Shown piece after piece: positions 11,116 to 23,855 of a stretch of 64,000 nucleotides of DNA. A program made the position numbers and the translations under genes. The notes beneath the pieces are model-generated. The model worked only from the letters and a program-made list of their open reading frames with translations, was not told where the DNA came from and searched no databases. This stretch comes from Stenopsyche tienmushanensis (lineage: Eukaryota > Arthropoda > Insecta > Trichoptera > Stenopsychidae), in contig WACJ01000043.1 in NCBI GenBank assembly GCA_008973525.1, positions 248,001 to 312,000 on the forward strand, written 5' to 3'. Numbering within the stretch: position 1 is the stretch's first letter; each line of letters begins with the position of its first letter.

Positions 11116-12430
11116 TGGCCATATGTTATCAGGAACATGGATTTTTTGTGAGGCTATTTTTGAAAGACATGTAAAATTAAATTAAATAAACTAAGGGTCA
11201 TTCATGAACCTTCCCCGGTTTGGAATGGTTAACGCAGCAACGTCTGATTACTTCATATCGCAAATAATAAGCAATACGCTTTACCATTTTCTATTCGTCT
11301 CGACCATCAAACAAGCCAGCATGTATGACGAAACATATAATGCGAGCTCTCTAAATAAATACATAGGATAAATAATTATATGGCATTTATCTTGAAGCAT
11401 TCATTCCTTCTCATATAAGGCTACGTGATCATGAGAAAATAATCATTATACATAATTGGCAACGATGTCTTCCGGTCGGGAATAAGTTTTTGCCACTCGA
11501 TTAAAAATCTCATAATTGATATTGATTCGTATGGAGGATAAATCAATTCGTGAGAATCAATTTATGGCATAATTGATGATATCGTCTAACGCGATAATAA
11601 ACCTCGCCAAAAAAAATCCCATCGGAAAAAATCGCCTTGTAAATATTCATTTATCGGGATAGGAGGGATCGTGATACGTGGAAAAAAGGATATCCATATA
11701 ATAGTGGCCCTATTATGCCGATATCGTTTGCAAATCGTACGTGACGCAAATTGCTCCCATTAGTTTTGATCCTAACCTTATCTCGATACAAGTACTAATA
11801 TATTAGGATCACGTTGAATAGAGTTTGCGGTTGATATTGGCTGTATTATCCATATTTATGATCGCATTAAAGTCAAAAGTTAAGGGTTTCGACTCCATTG
11901 TATGCCGTGCTTATACAAGAAAATATTTTAAAACGAAAAGTTGGGCGTATTGTACTGGAGGCAATCCGGGAATATTAATGGAGCTGCCGAATTTCAGACA
12001 TTGCCGAAATTGGGCACGATGGCATATTGAAATTCTCGTAATGGATTTATCATGAAACCACTGAAAAATATTACATTGGGGTTGAAGACGACCCCGTAAA
12101 ATTTCTGTGATTTGATCCGAAAATTTTGACGCCATTATTACTAATGTCGCGTGGAGATTACATCAAATTCCAAAACTGTAAGTATTTTTCTGACGAACTC
12201 CATTTTTTGCACATTAAAATAATTCATTTATGGGTTAATATACATTTAAGATTTTAGTCTTTTTCAATAAGAGATAATTAAATCATTCGAACGTATTTGA
12301 ACGGCATAAACTTCCAAGACGGTAATAATCCCTTAAAGAGGTAAAACGCAAAGTTGTGTCCGAATTCCAGTGATTCAAAAAGAGCAAGAGTGTCTTGCAC
12401 GTTGATTATGGATAGAAACAAAGACAGAGA
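11116..12430. other. Non-coding stretch, no gene seen
   Basis: AT-rich, complex sequence. The overlapping frames at 11825-12055 (+) and 11911-12135 (-) show no domain. No repeat is shared with other parts except the family I border at the right end. Confidence 0.55.
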
Positions 12431-12577
12431 GAGTGCTATCGACAGTATTTATTTATTTATATACAATCTTCATACACGCTGCGACGGTCCTGATAGATAA
12501 GTGGATGCGTACGGATGATAAGTGGCGGGTATGCAAATATAATATATAAGTTAATGATGGTTTAAAATTAACTCACT
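12431..12577 (-). repeat. Composite repeat family I, copy C
   Basis: Reverse copy running from GTGCTATCGACAGTATTTAT through CTTCATACACGCTGCGACGG and GGATGATAAGTGGCGGGTAT to TTAAAATTAACTCACTTAA. It covers the left part of the unit only. Confidence 0.75.
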
Positions 12578-13129
12578 TAATCTGGAAATTAACAATTTGA
12601 GGAGATAAGTAACACAGATGATTGTTTTTCCAATATACGAACCGTTTAAACATAGCTGAAAATAATCAGATACAAAGAAAAAAATAGTCGATTCGATATT
12701 AAAACATAAAAAAACACAATTATAAAAGAATCCATTCGCAGATCGAATTTATAACCCCATAAATCCCACAAAAAAAGCTCGCAAGTGCTCTGGACCACAT
12801 TTTTACGACCTCAGAAATGCAAAGAAAAATATATAAACGAAATCTGGAGCAACTTTGCTACCTGGCAGCGCTCATAAGCTCTGCGGTTAAATTTTAAAGG
12901 ATGACAAACCTCAAACCGGCAGTAAAAAAGTTTTACGATTCCACACGAGAATACATTGTAAAAAAATGTTACAAAATTTTAAACATTATGTAAGTCGGGC
13001 TACAAAAAGGCAATACAACCGGAATTAACATTTTTTTAAATTCATGGAATAATTAAATTTACAGCACGTAATGATGGAATTTTTGGTATTTAATATTCAA
13101 ATCAACGTGGTCGTCTTGACTTCATTGCC
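12578..13129. other. Non-coding stretch, no gene seen
   Basis: Very AT-rich sequence without frames, repeats or motifs I can name. Confidence 0.55.
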
Positions 13130-13270
13130 TCTTTTCAAAAGTTCATTTTATGCATTGTTTTTTTTCTATTTGTTAAGCTGTAAGTTGTGTAATATATAAT
13201 AAAATAGGCACACACAGCCGAGGCGCAGTATCACATGCGCACAGCGCTTATATGATGTATACGATGGACA
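13130..13270 (-). repeat. Dispersed repeat family IV, reverse copy
   Basis: The inverse reads GTGTGCCTATTTTATTATAT, ATTACACAACTTACAGC and AACAAATAG, the order seen at 2977-3085. The GCGCATGTGATACTGCGC block upstream of it corresponds to the CGCGCATGCGCGCC block at 6617. Confidence 0.6.
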
Positions 13271-13385
13271 TGGACACGCTACAAACGATTATTTCTCTCT
13301 TTTCGATCAACTGCCGCTTGGAGTTTCATTTTACGTGATGTTCAAATCAATTTGCAATAGCGCACCTATAGAAGTTTCGCTTTTT

Positions 13386-13706
13386 GATGAGTGAGCAAAT
13401 TTAAAATAGATGAAGTCGTTGATGCCATAATCGCTTTACATCGATTACTTTCTGTCAGCTCCTATCAGCGTAAGGCAATATTCAATTCAAGGCAGAATCA
13501 ATTGTAAATAAACACTGTTGATAGCACAAAATATTCAGTCATTTGGGCTAACGATCTATACAATCGTGCGATGTATGTGGAGAAGCTCTCCGTCTCTGTC
13601 TCCCGAACCGCGCTACGCGCTCTATCTCTGTCTGTCTCCGAGCTCAATGTACAAGAGTGGAAGGGAGGGGTCCCAGGCCCTGGGATAGTACTCTTTTAGG
13701 GGTTAA
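13386..13706 (+). repeat. Composite repeat family I, copy D with complete right end
   Basis: Starts at GATGAGTGAGCAAATTTAAA, then AAATAAACACTGTTGATAGC and CGATCTATACAATCGTGCGA, the C/T-rich GCTCTCCGTCTCTGTCTCCC block, CCCAGGCCCTGGGATAGTAC, and finally TCTTTTAGGGG directly before TTAA (13703-13706). This right border mirrors the CCCTT...GAGGAGT left border of other copies. The left half is the variant form with GATGAAGTCGTTGATG, shared with copy E. Confidence 0.75.
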
Positions 13707-16109
13707 AAAATCCCGATCAACACTTATAAAACTCAGATTTCATTTATCATTAATTTTGAGCATACAATGAGGTGAAAGTTCAATGAAAATTATATGAATG
13801 TGACTGGGGGATGGGAATAGATCTTAGGTCTAATATATCAAAAATCTAGGTTTTTGAAACTTTCATATGAACATTTTGTCATTAAATTGATTGTTCATGG
13901 CTTTGCTTAAAATAATCAGCGACCAATTTAGCATCTCCCCTGGGGGTAGCAATTTTGGTTTATGAGCTGAATCAGTCCGCAGCTTCCAAGCGCGATTATT
14001 TATCGTCTTCATTAAATTCTGAAGTAATAATTCAATAATATTCTATTCGCGTCATAATCAACGGTCACATAATAAATTTTGGAGGCGCTCTCGCGCCGAT
14101 ACAACTTATTCAAATTTACCCCGGGAGGAAGTGGGAAAAAAATGTGTAAATATTTTTAATAACATGCCGATATTAATCTAAGCCCGTTTAAGATTTATTA
14201 CGTAAATATTCGGCTACATAAATGATTGTTATTCACGAAACGTGTAGCTGTTAAGTCATTTATCAGAACGGGCACGTCTAGAAGACGAAGTGTTCGAAAG
14301 GAGGACGAGAAAAAAGAAGCCGAGTGAAACAAAGTGATTAGCTGCTTCCTGTAAAAAGAATCAATCGCATATAAAAACGAAATGCTGTTAACAAAACACC
14401 GGAGTGGCGATAAGAAGCCTTCCAGGTAACAGGCCTTTTATGCCGGCAAGCTATTATACAACTTGTCTTACAAACGACCTATATAAGTCACTTTGGGTAG
14501 ACGCGTATGGCTTATGAATAAGCCCGTACACCTACGGCACAATGACTTTTTATAGTGTTCTAATGAAGCGAGTAATGGATATGTGAGTCCTGGTCTCCAC
14601 TGCCGGTACTTTCGCACCTTTCGAAGGTTCGCTAATTGTTGTTTATACTACAGGATCGATTGTAGTCAGTGAAAACGCATTATGACACGGCGTACAGCTC
14701 AAACAAACGCTAATGGGGAGCCAAAGTCGTGAAATGTATATAAATCCTGGATAGTAGGGGAGTTCTCTTTGTGCTCGAAATGCGAATATTGCGAACGTTT
14801 TATTTGACGATGCTTCATTTGACATCGTCTCTTAATTAAACACACCTTCGATTGTCTAGAAATCTTCAGTTAATATTCGCGATATAATGTTGTTGACTTT
14901 CACGAGAATATTTAACTCTTATAGAACCAATATTTTTGTCTGTACGTTATCATAATGCCATATAAAGAAGGTAGCATCATCTCCCATTAATATTAGCGAA
15001 TGCTCACCCAATGGGTTATCTAAACGCAATAGTGAAGACTGAGCTGTTCTTGTGGAGAAATAATGATAAACTTGAAATACATGGAGTCCAATTCTTCTTG
15101 GCTTAGCAAAGTGACGCGCCAAAAATGCATCCTAGAAAATCATAATATGACTATTATAATAATTTTTTAACTTATATCAAATTATCATTGCAAATCATAT
15201 ACATACATGCGGAAAAGTAATATGGTAATTTTTGTTGAATCCATAGTTCGTCGTGTTGCGGTGGGAACTTATAATCACTGCTCTTTAACGATATGAATAT
15301 ATTAATATTAATCGATGTGCTTAATTGAGTCGAATCTGTGATTAAATAATTCCATGCAAATCTCATAATTTGTGTACTTCCGCTTATAACAGCTCTTCCA
15401 AGTTTTATATCTTGTTGAGTTAATTAGCAGGGATGTATATGAGCGACTTGTGTCTAAAGATTCATAGTTTCTTCATCTTGTCTTAATTTAAACCTGCATA
15501 GATGACACTAGGATTTAATTATGACAACATCAATTTCACATTATTTGTGATTATGATGAGAAGTAAATTACAAAAATGTAGAAGAAATTGAACTATTTAA
15601 GAAAAATATGCCTGAATGGATATACATTCATATAGAAGTTAAATGAAGCTTGGTGGATTTATATCCAACCATAAAAGTGGTTTATTTACCTCCTAATATC
15701 ACAAGCATACTTCAGTCGATGGATCAAGAAGTATTTCTTATTTCTAAGTACATTATTCAAGAAACACTTTTACCCAAGCAATTGCAGGAACAGTGAAATT
15801 TTCATATAAAAATATGATCTGAGATACCAATAGATCTTCGAAATCATTCAGTAAGTACTTGTTTGTTATAGCGAATTTGATAACGAAAAGAAAAAATATG
15901 CCATATAAATAAATCTGAATATGTTAACCCTTTCGGACCGAAGAGCAGACAAGCTATGCTCTAATGACGCCACTCCAGAACATTCAAGAGGGAATAACCA
16001 AATTGGCCAACGATAAGAATGATGCGAGTATCTTAATTATCAAAACAAACGCCTGTTCTCAAGACAACACGAACAATCGAGCTTCGACTTCTAGACACTC
16101 ATTTTGTTC
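13707..16109. other. Non-coding stretch, possible piggyBac-like end near 15925
   Basis: Mostly unique sequence. The short frames at 14643-14825, 14919-15122 and 15172-15366 have no domain. TTAACCCTTTCGGACCGAAG at about 15925 has the TTAA+CCC form of a piggyBac-like end, but I find no matching right end. The block 14400-14620 is more GC-rich and complex than its surroundings. Confidence 0.5.
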
Positions 16110-16590
16110 TTAACCTGTTGAGGAGCGAGCAAATTTAAAATCGATGAAGTCGTTGATGTCTTATCGATGAAGTCGTTGAGCTCCTAATCAGCGTAAGACA
16201 ATCTTCAATTGTAAATGAACACTTGATAGTGAATACAAGACCACGTCATTTCTTTACATAAACAATGCACAAAAAATCGATTAATTTGCTCCTCCTTTAG
16301 AAGGAAATGATAATTGAACAAAGACTCATTCAACACGCAGAGAAGAACGGCAAGCAGTTAAATAAACAAACACTCTCGATAACACACAATATTCGGTCGT
16401 TTCTTTGCGTAAACAAATAACACACTTGAAATCGAAATCATTATAAGTGGATAAATTTGGGCTTAACGATCTATACAATCATGCGATGCATGTGAGGAAG
16501 CTATCCGTCTCAGTCTCCCGAACTGCGCTAAGTTCTCTCTTTCTCTGTCTGTCTCCGGGCTTCAATGTGCAAGAGTGCTCTTTTTGGGAC
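16110..16590 (+). repeat. Composite repeat family I, copy E
   Basis: Begins at TTAACCTGTTGAGGAGCGAG and shares GATGAAGTCGTTGATG with copy D. It continues through AACACACAATATTCGGTCGT, GGGCTTAACGATCTATACAA and the GCTATCCGTCTCAGTCTCCC block to TGCAAGAGTGCTC. The GGCCTGGG right end is replaced. It is one of the longest copies and gives the block order of the family. Confidence 0.75.
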
Positions 16591-16701
16591 ATGAGAATTC
16601 GAACATACATGTATGTCGATGCTCCCTGACAGCTTAAACCTCGTTCGTAGAAAAGTGACAGTGAATTGTGAGCAGAAAATTTTTAAATAATACCAATAGA
16701 T

Positions 16702-16801
16702 TAGTATTTCGCAACCTTTTCTCACAAACGGCACACCAAAGCTCTTCCTTAAATTGATCCGATGATTCTTTCCTTCCGTGGCACACGGTTGCGGAGCACT
16801 G
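16702..16801. mobile_element. 100-bp hAT MITE of the 36093-38129 family
   Basis: The left end TAGTATTTCGCAACC and the right end GGTTGCGGAGCACTG are inverted and match the ends of the 2,037-bp hAT at 36093-38129. GGCACACCAAAGCTCTTC is shared exactly just inside the left end. Flanking octamers CAATAGAT and CTATTGAT agree at 6 of 8 bases, consistent with a decayed 8-bp target duplication. Only the terminal portions survive. Confidence 0.75.
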
Positions 16802-18810
16802 CTATTGATGACACAACAGGTTATATCCATGCAATAAATAAACGCTTATGAGAACGTATACCTTGTACAGTACATTCAATATTATTTTTTAAAAAATGGA
16901 CATCTCGTTCTGCGCCGAATTTCCAACAAGCTTTTAACGTGTATGGGTTCGTTTACAGCACGACCTTGCTACCGATCCATGAGTGTATTATGAGACGCAA
17001 GACACCCGTCTCTGTTTCCGAATTTTCAGTACGGAATGGGCCTAAACCAAAATATTCCGTCGTTAACAGTTTGGTCGTTTTATAGCTGGCAATGTAGTTT
17101 TTTGTTTAGACTCGCATTTTCTGCCGGAGTACAGTTAGAGTAAAGTTTGAAAGTTGTATGTACATTTGGTCTATGAATTGATTACATCTTGCATGGGGGT
17201 TGTGTGGTAAAAAGTGTAATAAAATGTATTATTTCATCTTTTGAACCCTCATTTTCAACGTCGCCCTCGGAGAGACGGAGCGTCGTTGAAGATCGAAAAT
17301 CATCATTGAGTAAAATGATACGGGGCGCTCCGAGTGACCCCGAGATGCGGTCTCCGCGGCTGAATAAGGCGACGTTCGGCGGACTGTCGCGGTGGTGAAA
17401 GCAACGAAAAGTCAGTCGAACCCGCCCAAAATTTTATATACTTATATCTAATTAGTAGTTAGCAATCAAAATTCAAGTTATTAACGTAATAGATGCGTTT
17501 TATTTGTAGTTAATTTTTATATGAAATTCGACTTACAACCATATCGTACAATATCTAAGAGGGCGGAACGGAACCCTGTCGTATGTATAAAATTGACTTT
17601 ACGTGAATCGGAATGTTTTCTATCAGTCAGAACATGCTATTAAATTTTCCCTCATGTAAGTATATTTCAGAATATAATGAATTGTACAGCGCTGAGGAAA
17701 TCACCATGAACTTTCAATGGCGTCTATTCGAAATGAAAACGCCAACACTTTCATATACATAATAAGGGCAAACTTCGCTCAAAATAAGTTTACCTCCAAT
17801 ACGATTTTGCAAATAACTGCCTTCCACTTCGAAAAATATCACATTATTAGATTTTTTTCCAAATTTACACAGCCACGAGCGACAGGTCCCGTAAACATTC
17901 CGCAAAAGGGATGGAAACGATTTACAGACATCAAAAGGAGTCTACGAGGGAATTATAATTTTCTGCCGAAAATGGCTAATACCGCATCGAGTATAATCCC
18001 CACGCGTTACAAAAAGGTTTAAAAATTCAATTTGTGTTAATCTTTTTTCGCGGAGGCTTTTTATTATTGAATAAGGCGTGCGTGCTCTCAAACGCGTCCC
18101 ATATTTTGTCAAAATGATATGTGATGTAATATGTAACAGCGCTACTTTTCATGTAAAAGTTTTATGCGCGTGTCATTAAATTGATTCATTGTTGGGGCCT
18201 TGAGATAAATCGTAAGAGCCATTTTGAGGCTTCAACGTTTATTAGGCGGCCCCGGGCGGAATGTGATAATTCATTTAAATTGACGGGGGCTACTTATTAA
18301 TTAAACGGGAATAATCCGATGGCTTCGATTGGTGGACGTCTCAATGTTAATGGGTTCTATTTTCAGGTTCTTGGGTTGCGTGCGAACTGAAATGTCCGAG
18401 ATAGTGCAATATTTCAATTATAGGAACGATAAGAATTTAAATGGCTCGATGCTATGCGTCTTGATGTCTCAATATAGAAACGGCGTTAATCTTTTGGATG
18501 CCTTGCTGGAGACGCCTACCTTTAGCAACATATATACAAATGTATTTAAATTGCGCGCTTCACAATTATTTGAAAAGAAACGCAGTAGTACAATTACGCG
18601 GTGTGTTGCTGTAGGGCATACTGAGACATGAGAATATGGTGCATCCGTTAAACGTCTCGCAAAATAAATTCCGCACACGAATAATAATTGTGTCAATATA
18701 AAAACCTTTTCGGACACATGCCCAATAATTCAATAAAGTTTCATCGCAATCGGATAAACGGTATAAGAATGTATACCTAACAAACCCTTCGCTCCGCGAC
18801 ACACATTCAT

Positions 18811-18827
18811 TTATATATATATATATA
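18811..18827. repeat. Short TA microsatellite
   Basis: About seven TA units in a row, flanked by unique sequence. Confidence 0.7.
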
Positions 18828-18924
18828 ATGACGAAACATTGCTTTATTTTATGAATAATCAATTTATATTAATAGTAATGAAAAAATCTGGCATATTCAG
18901 TGCAATAAAATGAAGCATTATAAC

Positions 18925-19020
18925 CAAAAGACCTGTAGGTTAAACGGCGATTAAACCCCGCGATTAAACGGTCGGACTAGTAACTCAATTGTCAGGAGTT
19001 CAAATCTACAGGAAATGTGG
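18925..19020 (+). repeat. Possible tRNA-like SINE fragment
   Basis: CGGTCGGACTAGTAACTC followed by CAGGAGTTCAAATCTACAGG resembles a D-arm plus T-arm, with a weak B-box match (GAGTTCAAATC). There is no clear A box and no second copy in the window. Confidence 0.3.
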
Positions 19021-20573
19021 CTGGCGACCACATTTTTAAAACACATATTCGCTATGAAAGACCATGTAAAAATGGTTGGCAATAGTCCCATAAAAAAGTT
19101 TGCCAAAGGCCACCACAATTATTTTAACCAAAATGTTACGCGAACATATAGTTACGCTCGTATTTACTAGGGTATGCATTAAGGAGAAATTTTGAATCAA
19201 TTTTTCGTTGGTTTTTATTTGGTTTTGATGCTTAAAAGCGCCCTTATTTAAATTTAACGCCACCCGGAAATGAAGCTGAAATTATTTTTCCCGGAAATTA
19301 TTATCACCCTTTGTTCATCTGCTATTTGGAGCTCCGTATTATTTATTTTTAGTTTAACCCCTGTTATAATGCCAAGTTCGAAAGGTCAAATTGGTCTTTG
19401 AGGAAATTTAAATCAGATTAACGCTTAATAGCCAAATTAATTTACTTTGGTTTATAAGCTCAAGTTCTCCCATTGTATAGCATAGATCACACGTCGTTTT
19501 GCGATTCATATGATCATTTACGCTTTGACTATGGATATAAATTCAAATTGATATATTGATGCATCACAATATGATCTTTTAATGATCATTGGATGGTTTT
19601 AAAACCTTTGGGATCGTTCCGAACATGACTTCAATAAACGCTCTCGAAGATCACCAATGCACGTTATGCATGGCCGTCGTCGTTGTTGTCGGCAATCAAA
19701 TCTTTTCTTCTTTATTTGTACGCATATAAATCCCATCGTCCTTAGATCCGTCCGCAAGGATATCATATAGGATCCACCTTCGATCTTCGTTGAAGATATA
19801 CACGCATCAGGTTATGGCCCTCGAATAAATTCATCCCACAAAACATTTGTTCGTTTATGGTTCACCGTAAAACTTCCATTTATTATCTTCATAAAGCATT
19901 TCGAAGGTTTAATTGCTTTATTACCGAGAGCTGGTCCTATCCGAAAACCGTGGTCGGCGATGCTCAAATCGCACCATGGAAATAGGTTTACTCGGAAAAG
20001 TTGCTTCAAAAATCGTGCCATTGCATCGACGCTGTAAAAATTCCGCTCGGCGATCAATGGTCACGAAATATTGAAATGGACTCTATTATACAATCAAAAC
20101 ACGATTGAATTAATTCAGACGTAATTCTTGGGGTCGCGATTTTTTATTTTTGCCGCCCCCGAAACGGCCCCGTTGACCCTCGTACCAGCGAGCTTAATTC
20201 CAGCATCTTATTTATACGAAACATTTCCATTCCTACTGCACGTCTGTTAGGACATTAATTTTGTCCCGAAATATATACAACGGCATTATCCAGATTTTTC
20301 GAAAGAAAGACCCCCAAGAAAAATGAATATCAGGCTTGTTGGTGATAAACAAAAATCATAGAAAATCCGCATGAGTGCCACAATTTATTTGGATACGTCT
20401 AATTAAATGTAACATGGCGCCATGCTGGCGAGACTCTGTAACAATTCGTGATTGTTTTTAGTTACTATGGTGAGTCTAATAGATCATATATTTAATCTTA
20501 AAATATACACAAAAAAAATATCTTAGATTTTTGCTTAGGTAAAAAAAAAGCATTAACTTGGAAACAGTGGCGT

Positions 20574-20955
20574 AACTACTAATTGGCGATCTTAGGCGAC
20601 GTCCAGCGGCAGTAAATGTCTAATCTATGTATACATATATACAGTACAACATATATATAGTTCAAATTGTTATATTAACCTTTCCCTACCGGTGATGTAT
20701 TTACTACACCTCGACTCTAATAATGGGAATATCGATATGAAATATAATAAATGCGGGGTTCAAAATTTTTGTATTCCTCCCTAATATAATTACGAATCAC
20801 ATCAAAGTATTATAGTGTATAAATATTCATCTGCAGCGACGGAAATAAATAATTTGTCGGGAAATCAGGAATTTTATCAGTCAATGTTGTTTTACGAAAA
20901 TGAGGGCTCACGCGATCATCAACTCGAACTAGCATTTAAATATATAATTCCCTAA
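20574..20955 (+). mobile_element. hAT fragment, CAGTGGCG end joined to transposase C-terminal DNA
   Basis: Starts CAGTGGCGTAACTACTAATT, a hAT-like tip. It runs through ACCGGTGATGTATTTACTAC and AAATAATTTGTCGGGAAATC to a remnant encoding part of the hAT C-terminal domain (HQLELAFKY), which ends abruptly at TATATAATTCCC. The same sequence is found inverted at 25583-26096, and its inner part at 27977-28392. Coding is frameshifted. Confidence 0.65.
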
Positions 20956-21041
20956 TCATGACGCAACATATGATATTTTTTTATTTATTTTTATTAGCAT
21001 TACATTCGCATTTATTAATTGCATATTTTTGTTCGTTTCAG

Positions 21042-21081
21042 GTAATTGAAAACTCAAATGCATATAAATTCATGCAGTATT
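21042..21081 (+). other. Candidate recursive-splicing (RS) exon 1, 40 nt
   Basis: TTTTTGTTCGTTTCAG ends at 21041, a good 3' splice site. The exon would start GTAATTGA, itself a 5' splice-site-like string, and end before GTAAGT at 21082-21087. The 15 bases GTTTCAGGTAATTGA are identical to those at 33966 and 51276, while the flanks differ. In frame 0 the 13 codons are open (VIE...); in the other two frames GTAATTGA brings an immediate TAA or TGA. Joining an upstream exon to this site would rebuild a 5' splice site, the defining feature of recursive splicing. Confidence 0.55.
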
Positions 21082-21089
21082 GTAAGTTC

Positions 21090-23442
21090 AACTTTAAAAT
21101 ATTAATTCAAAGTCAATAGTATATTAAGGCGTATGAAGTGTTTTTGGAATATTTTAATGAGCATTTCAACACAGTATGGTTAATTCGATATAAATACTTG
21201 CACAGTGACATTTTTTAAATGCAAAATGATTATTGTTACGGCATTAAAATTAATCACTATTGATAAAGAGTGCTCGTTAATGAATGAGCATAATCTTGCA
21301 TTCCAGACTTCAAAAATAAATTTTAGAGGCTTTAAAACATTCTTAATACCTCTCGATCGCCTCCGTAATTTCCCTTCGGGTAAGAATTGATATCCCCCCT
21401 GAGAATAAATCTCGAATTCTTTTCTTACTTGTGTTTTCTTAAGTTTGCTTACTTTTGCGATTGCGATGACCTTTAAATCATAATTAATGGACCCGGCGCA
21501 GAATCGTGAGCCAGACAAAATGTAAATATTCAGATCCAGCATCCGAATTAGCTCCGCACGTAAACTCTGAATGCGATTTGATTTTGCGAAATAATACGAT
21601 GTAGTATATCGAAAATTCGGCACGGACGCTAATTAAATGTCGAAAAGTTTTGGGTTGACGACCCCTGCACGCGGTCATTAAAAACGGTCATTATATCTTA
21701 ACATGGCGGACGATAAATTAGACATTCTTTATATTCCTTCTCTTGGAGGTGATAATAAATCAATTAAGTGATTTATACACTCGGACCCCCTAAAAAAGGA
21801 CATCCATTGTACGGCCGTTTATTTCAATGGAAGGATTATCAATTCGGCTTCTGTGCGTAAATTATTTTCCATGGTGGTGTAAAAAGCACGAAGAGGCGAC
21901 CATTTAAATCAATCAATTAATTGAAAAAAAATCATAATTAATATATTTCCCAAAAAAAATTAATAAAATCATCATCATCATAATGCAACCACAAACAGTC
22001 CACTGCAGGATTAGGGCCTCTTCATTATCCATTCACAGGAAGGGGTTACATCCAATTCGTCTGTATCATATATTCACCTCCACGTTCGCTCGATATTGAA
22101 GATAGCATGACCTCCGAGTTTCATTTACAAGTAATTTTACTCAGGTGATAGTGAAAAACTACTCTAATACCTTGTTTATTTTACTGAAAAGAGCTTTCTG
22201 GAGTACAATGAGTCTAATCTCCCCTTTCCTCACTAGGGTACTGCTGGGCTAAGGTGAACAAAAATGCATCTCAGATTCGCTCCTACATCAATTAAGGATG
22301 TATCCCCGTCTACGTGCAATTAACCCCCGCAAATTTAAGACTGGGTGGGTTCCCATTTCGGATTGACACTCCCAGTTTGGCGAATACAAAGCGATATACA
22401 AACAACTTCAAGTTTCATATTTGAAGATTTATCATCCAAAATCATCATGAATCACCCGCGGGCCGATGCGTAAGTGTCAATTTGATGTGTACAAATTTGT
22501 ATTTTTAAATATTTGCGTGATTTAATGGCGTTTTAAGCACAGTGTGCGTCGCTCGTTTTTTTTAATTAAAGCTTTTAAAGCAAACCGTTTGCAAAGTTTG
22601 GCTTTCCCGAGCGATTATGGCCTCGCAGAGGATTAATTGACATCCCGAAAATGAATTTGTATATTCGTCTCACGTAGCTCATTACTTAATCCTTGTTTTT
22701 TTTTTTCTTCTCGAAACCCGTTTGTTTGGGTGCTCGAGTGCCTCTCGAGACGGCATACAGTTTTAACGCCTTGCCAAAGCGACTGTGACTCACAACTTAA
22801 GCTAAGAAGATTAAGTGAAAGCCTTTTTATTTTTCCTCACATTCCTGTGGGAGTGAGGCCTGCTCCGGTATTCAGCTCATATCCAACCTCACTGATCTTA
22901 TTCCCAGTTTTCACTCAGCGTGAACATAGAAGGAGCATCCCGTCCCATAGGAATATGGGCCAAAGTGAAAAAGCTTTAATCCCGTATCTACTTAATTTGA
23001 AATTTTGCTGAATCGCTTTTTTTCGCCCGGCGAAAAAGTGTAGACTCTTCAGATTTTTCTTCTAATACTTTAAATTATTTTTTGTTATAAGCCATTGCTT
23101 AGGGCGCCAATATTGAGGCTGAAATTTCATTGACGATCAATTAAGTGATTGTATACTCTTTGCACTTAATTGGCGATGAGCTGAAAATTAAATTTATTCC
23201 GGTATAAATATGCATATATAGCATAATTGCATTCGCGGAATTGTTAGTTGGTGCGAGCGGTGGCATATTTGATAAAATTCATCCCGACTCATCGCATTCC
23301 TTATATTATTCACAGATTAGCACTTTAAAATATATATATTTATACACACGACCACGACGATCGACAAGATTCCAGGATCTAACCCACTAGAATAACACTA
23401 TCAATTAATCATTGCATTGACATTCAACAATTTTATAAAGTA
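21090..23442. other. Non-coding stretch, regulatory-like composition
   Basis: The frames at 21180-21623 (-) and 22730-23011 (+) have no domain. A short ATC run lies near 21968. The stretch 21200-21900 is complex and may be regulatory. At 23371-23400 the minus strand reads TTAGATCCTGGAATC, related to the heads of the SINE-like elements at 5015 and 31753. Confidence 0.5.
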
Positions 23443-23855
23443 CTAGCTGGTACCCGGCGCGTTGCTGCCACAGATGTAATAATTCTAAAAATATCGTTTG
23501 AATTTTGAAAGAGTTATCTTGTTTAATTAAGAATGATAGAAATAATGAAAATATGAAAAAAAAACATACAAACATTGATTTTTATAAATAAGATCTACTG
23601 TAAGTTAAATTTACTATATCTATATTATTTAAAAAAGTGCAAATAATAAATTGGCAAAGTTTTATCGCAATCGAATAAACGGTATGGCAGCGCATTAAAT
23701 ACGGACAAACAAACATTAATTTTGATATATTAAATTATGCTTATGTTACTCGCAAAATTTTTAGCAATATGCGGACGAAGTTTTATTGCAATCTGATGAA
23801 TGGTATGGCAGTGCATTTCGTACGAACAAAACCCAGTTCATTTATATATATTAGA
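23443..23855 (-). mobile_element. Non-autonomous Helitron with internal tandem units
   Basis: On the minus strand it begins TCTAATATATATAAATGAAC after an A and ends GCGCCGGGTACCAGCTAG before a T. A 5' TC, a 3' CTAG and A/T insertion between host bases are Helitron rules. The body consists of about 2.5 related units of roughly 160 bp, each with CCGTATTTAATGCGCTGCCA and a TGCAATAAAACTT-like phrase. There is no Rep/helicase coding. A partial copy pair lies at 34557-35007. Confidence 0.7.

Larger units (their letters stand above)
16810..20570. other. Long non-coding stretch, regulatory-like composition
   Basis: No frame has a recognisable domain (17189-17398, 17714-18022, 18329-18862, 19036-19263 and 19812-20057 were read on both strands). 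Blocks at 17230-17400, 18010-18380 and 19600-20240 have higher sequence complexity, homopolymer breaks and GC islands such as GCCGCCCCCGAAACGGCCCC near 20150. That is the texture of conserved non-coding DNA, but conservation cannot be judged here. Confidence 0.45.

Noticed and set aside
14420..14436. CCAGGTAACAGG as a further fused splice site
   Set aside because: No pyrimidine tract before it and no GTAAGT downstream.
18361..18631. TTTTCAGGTTC at 18361 as a fourth recursive-splicing site
   Set aside because: Lacks the GTAATTGA core and has no GTAAGT within about 60 nt.
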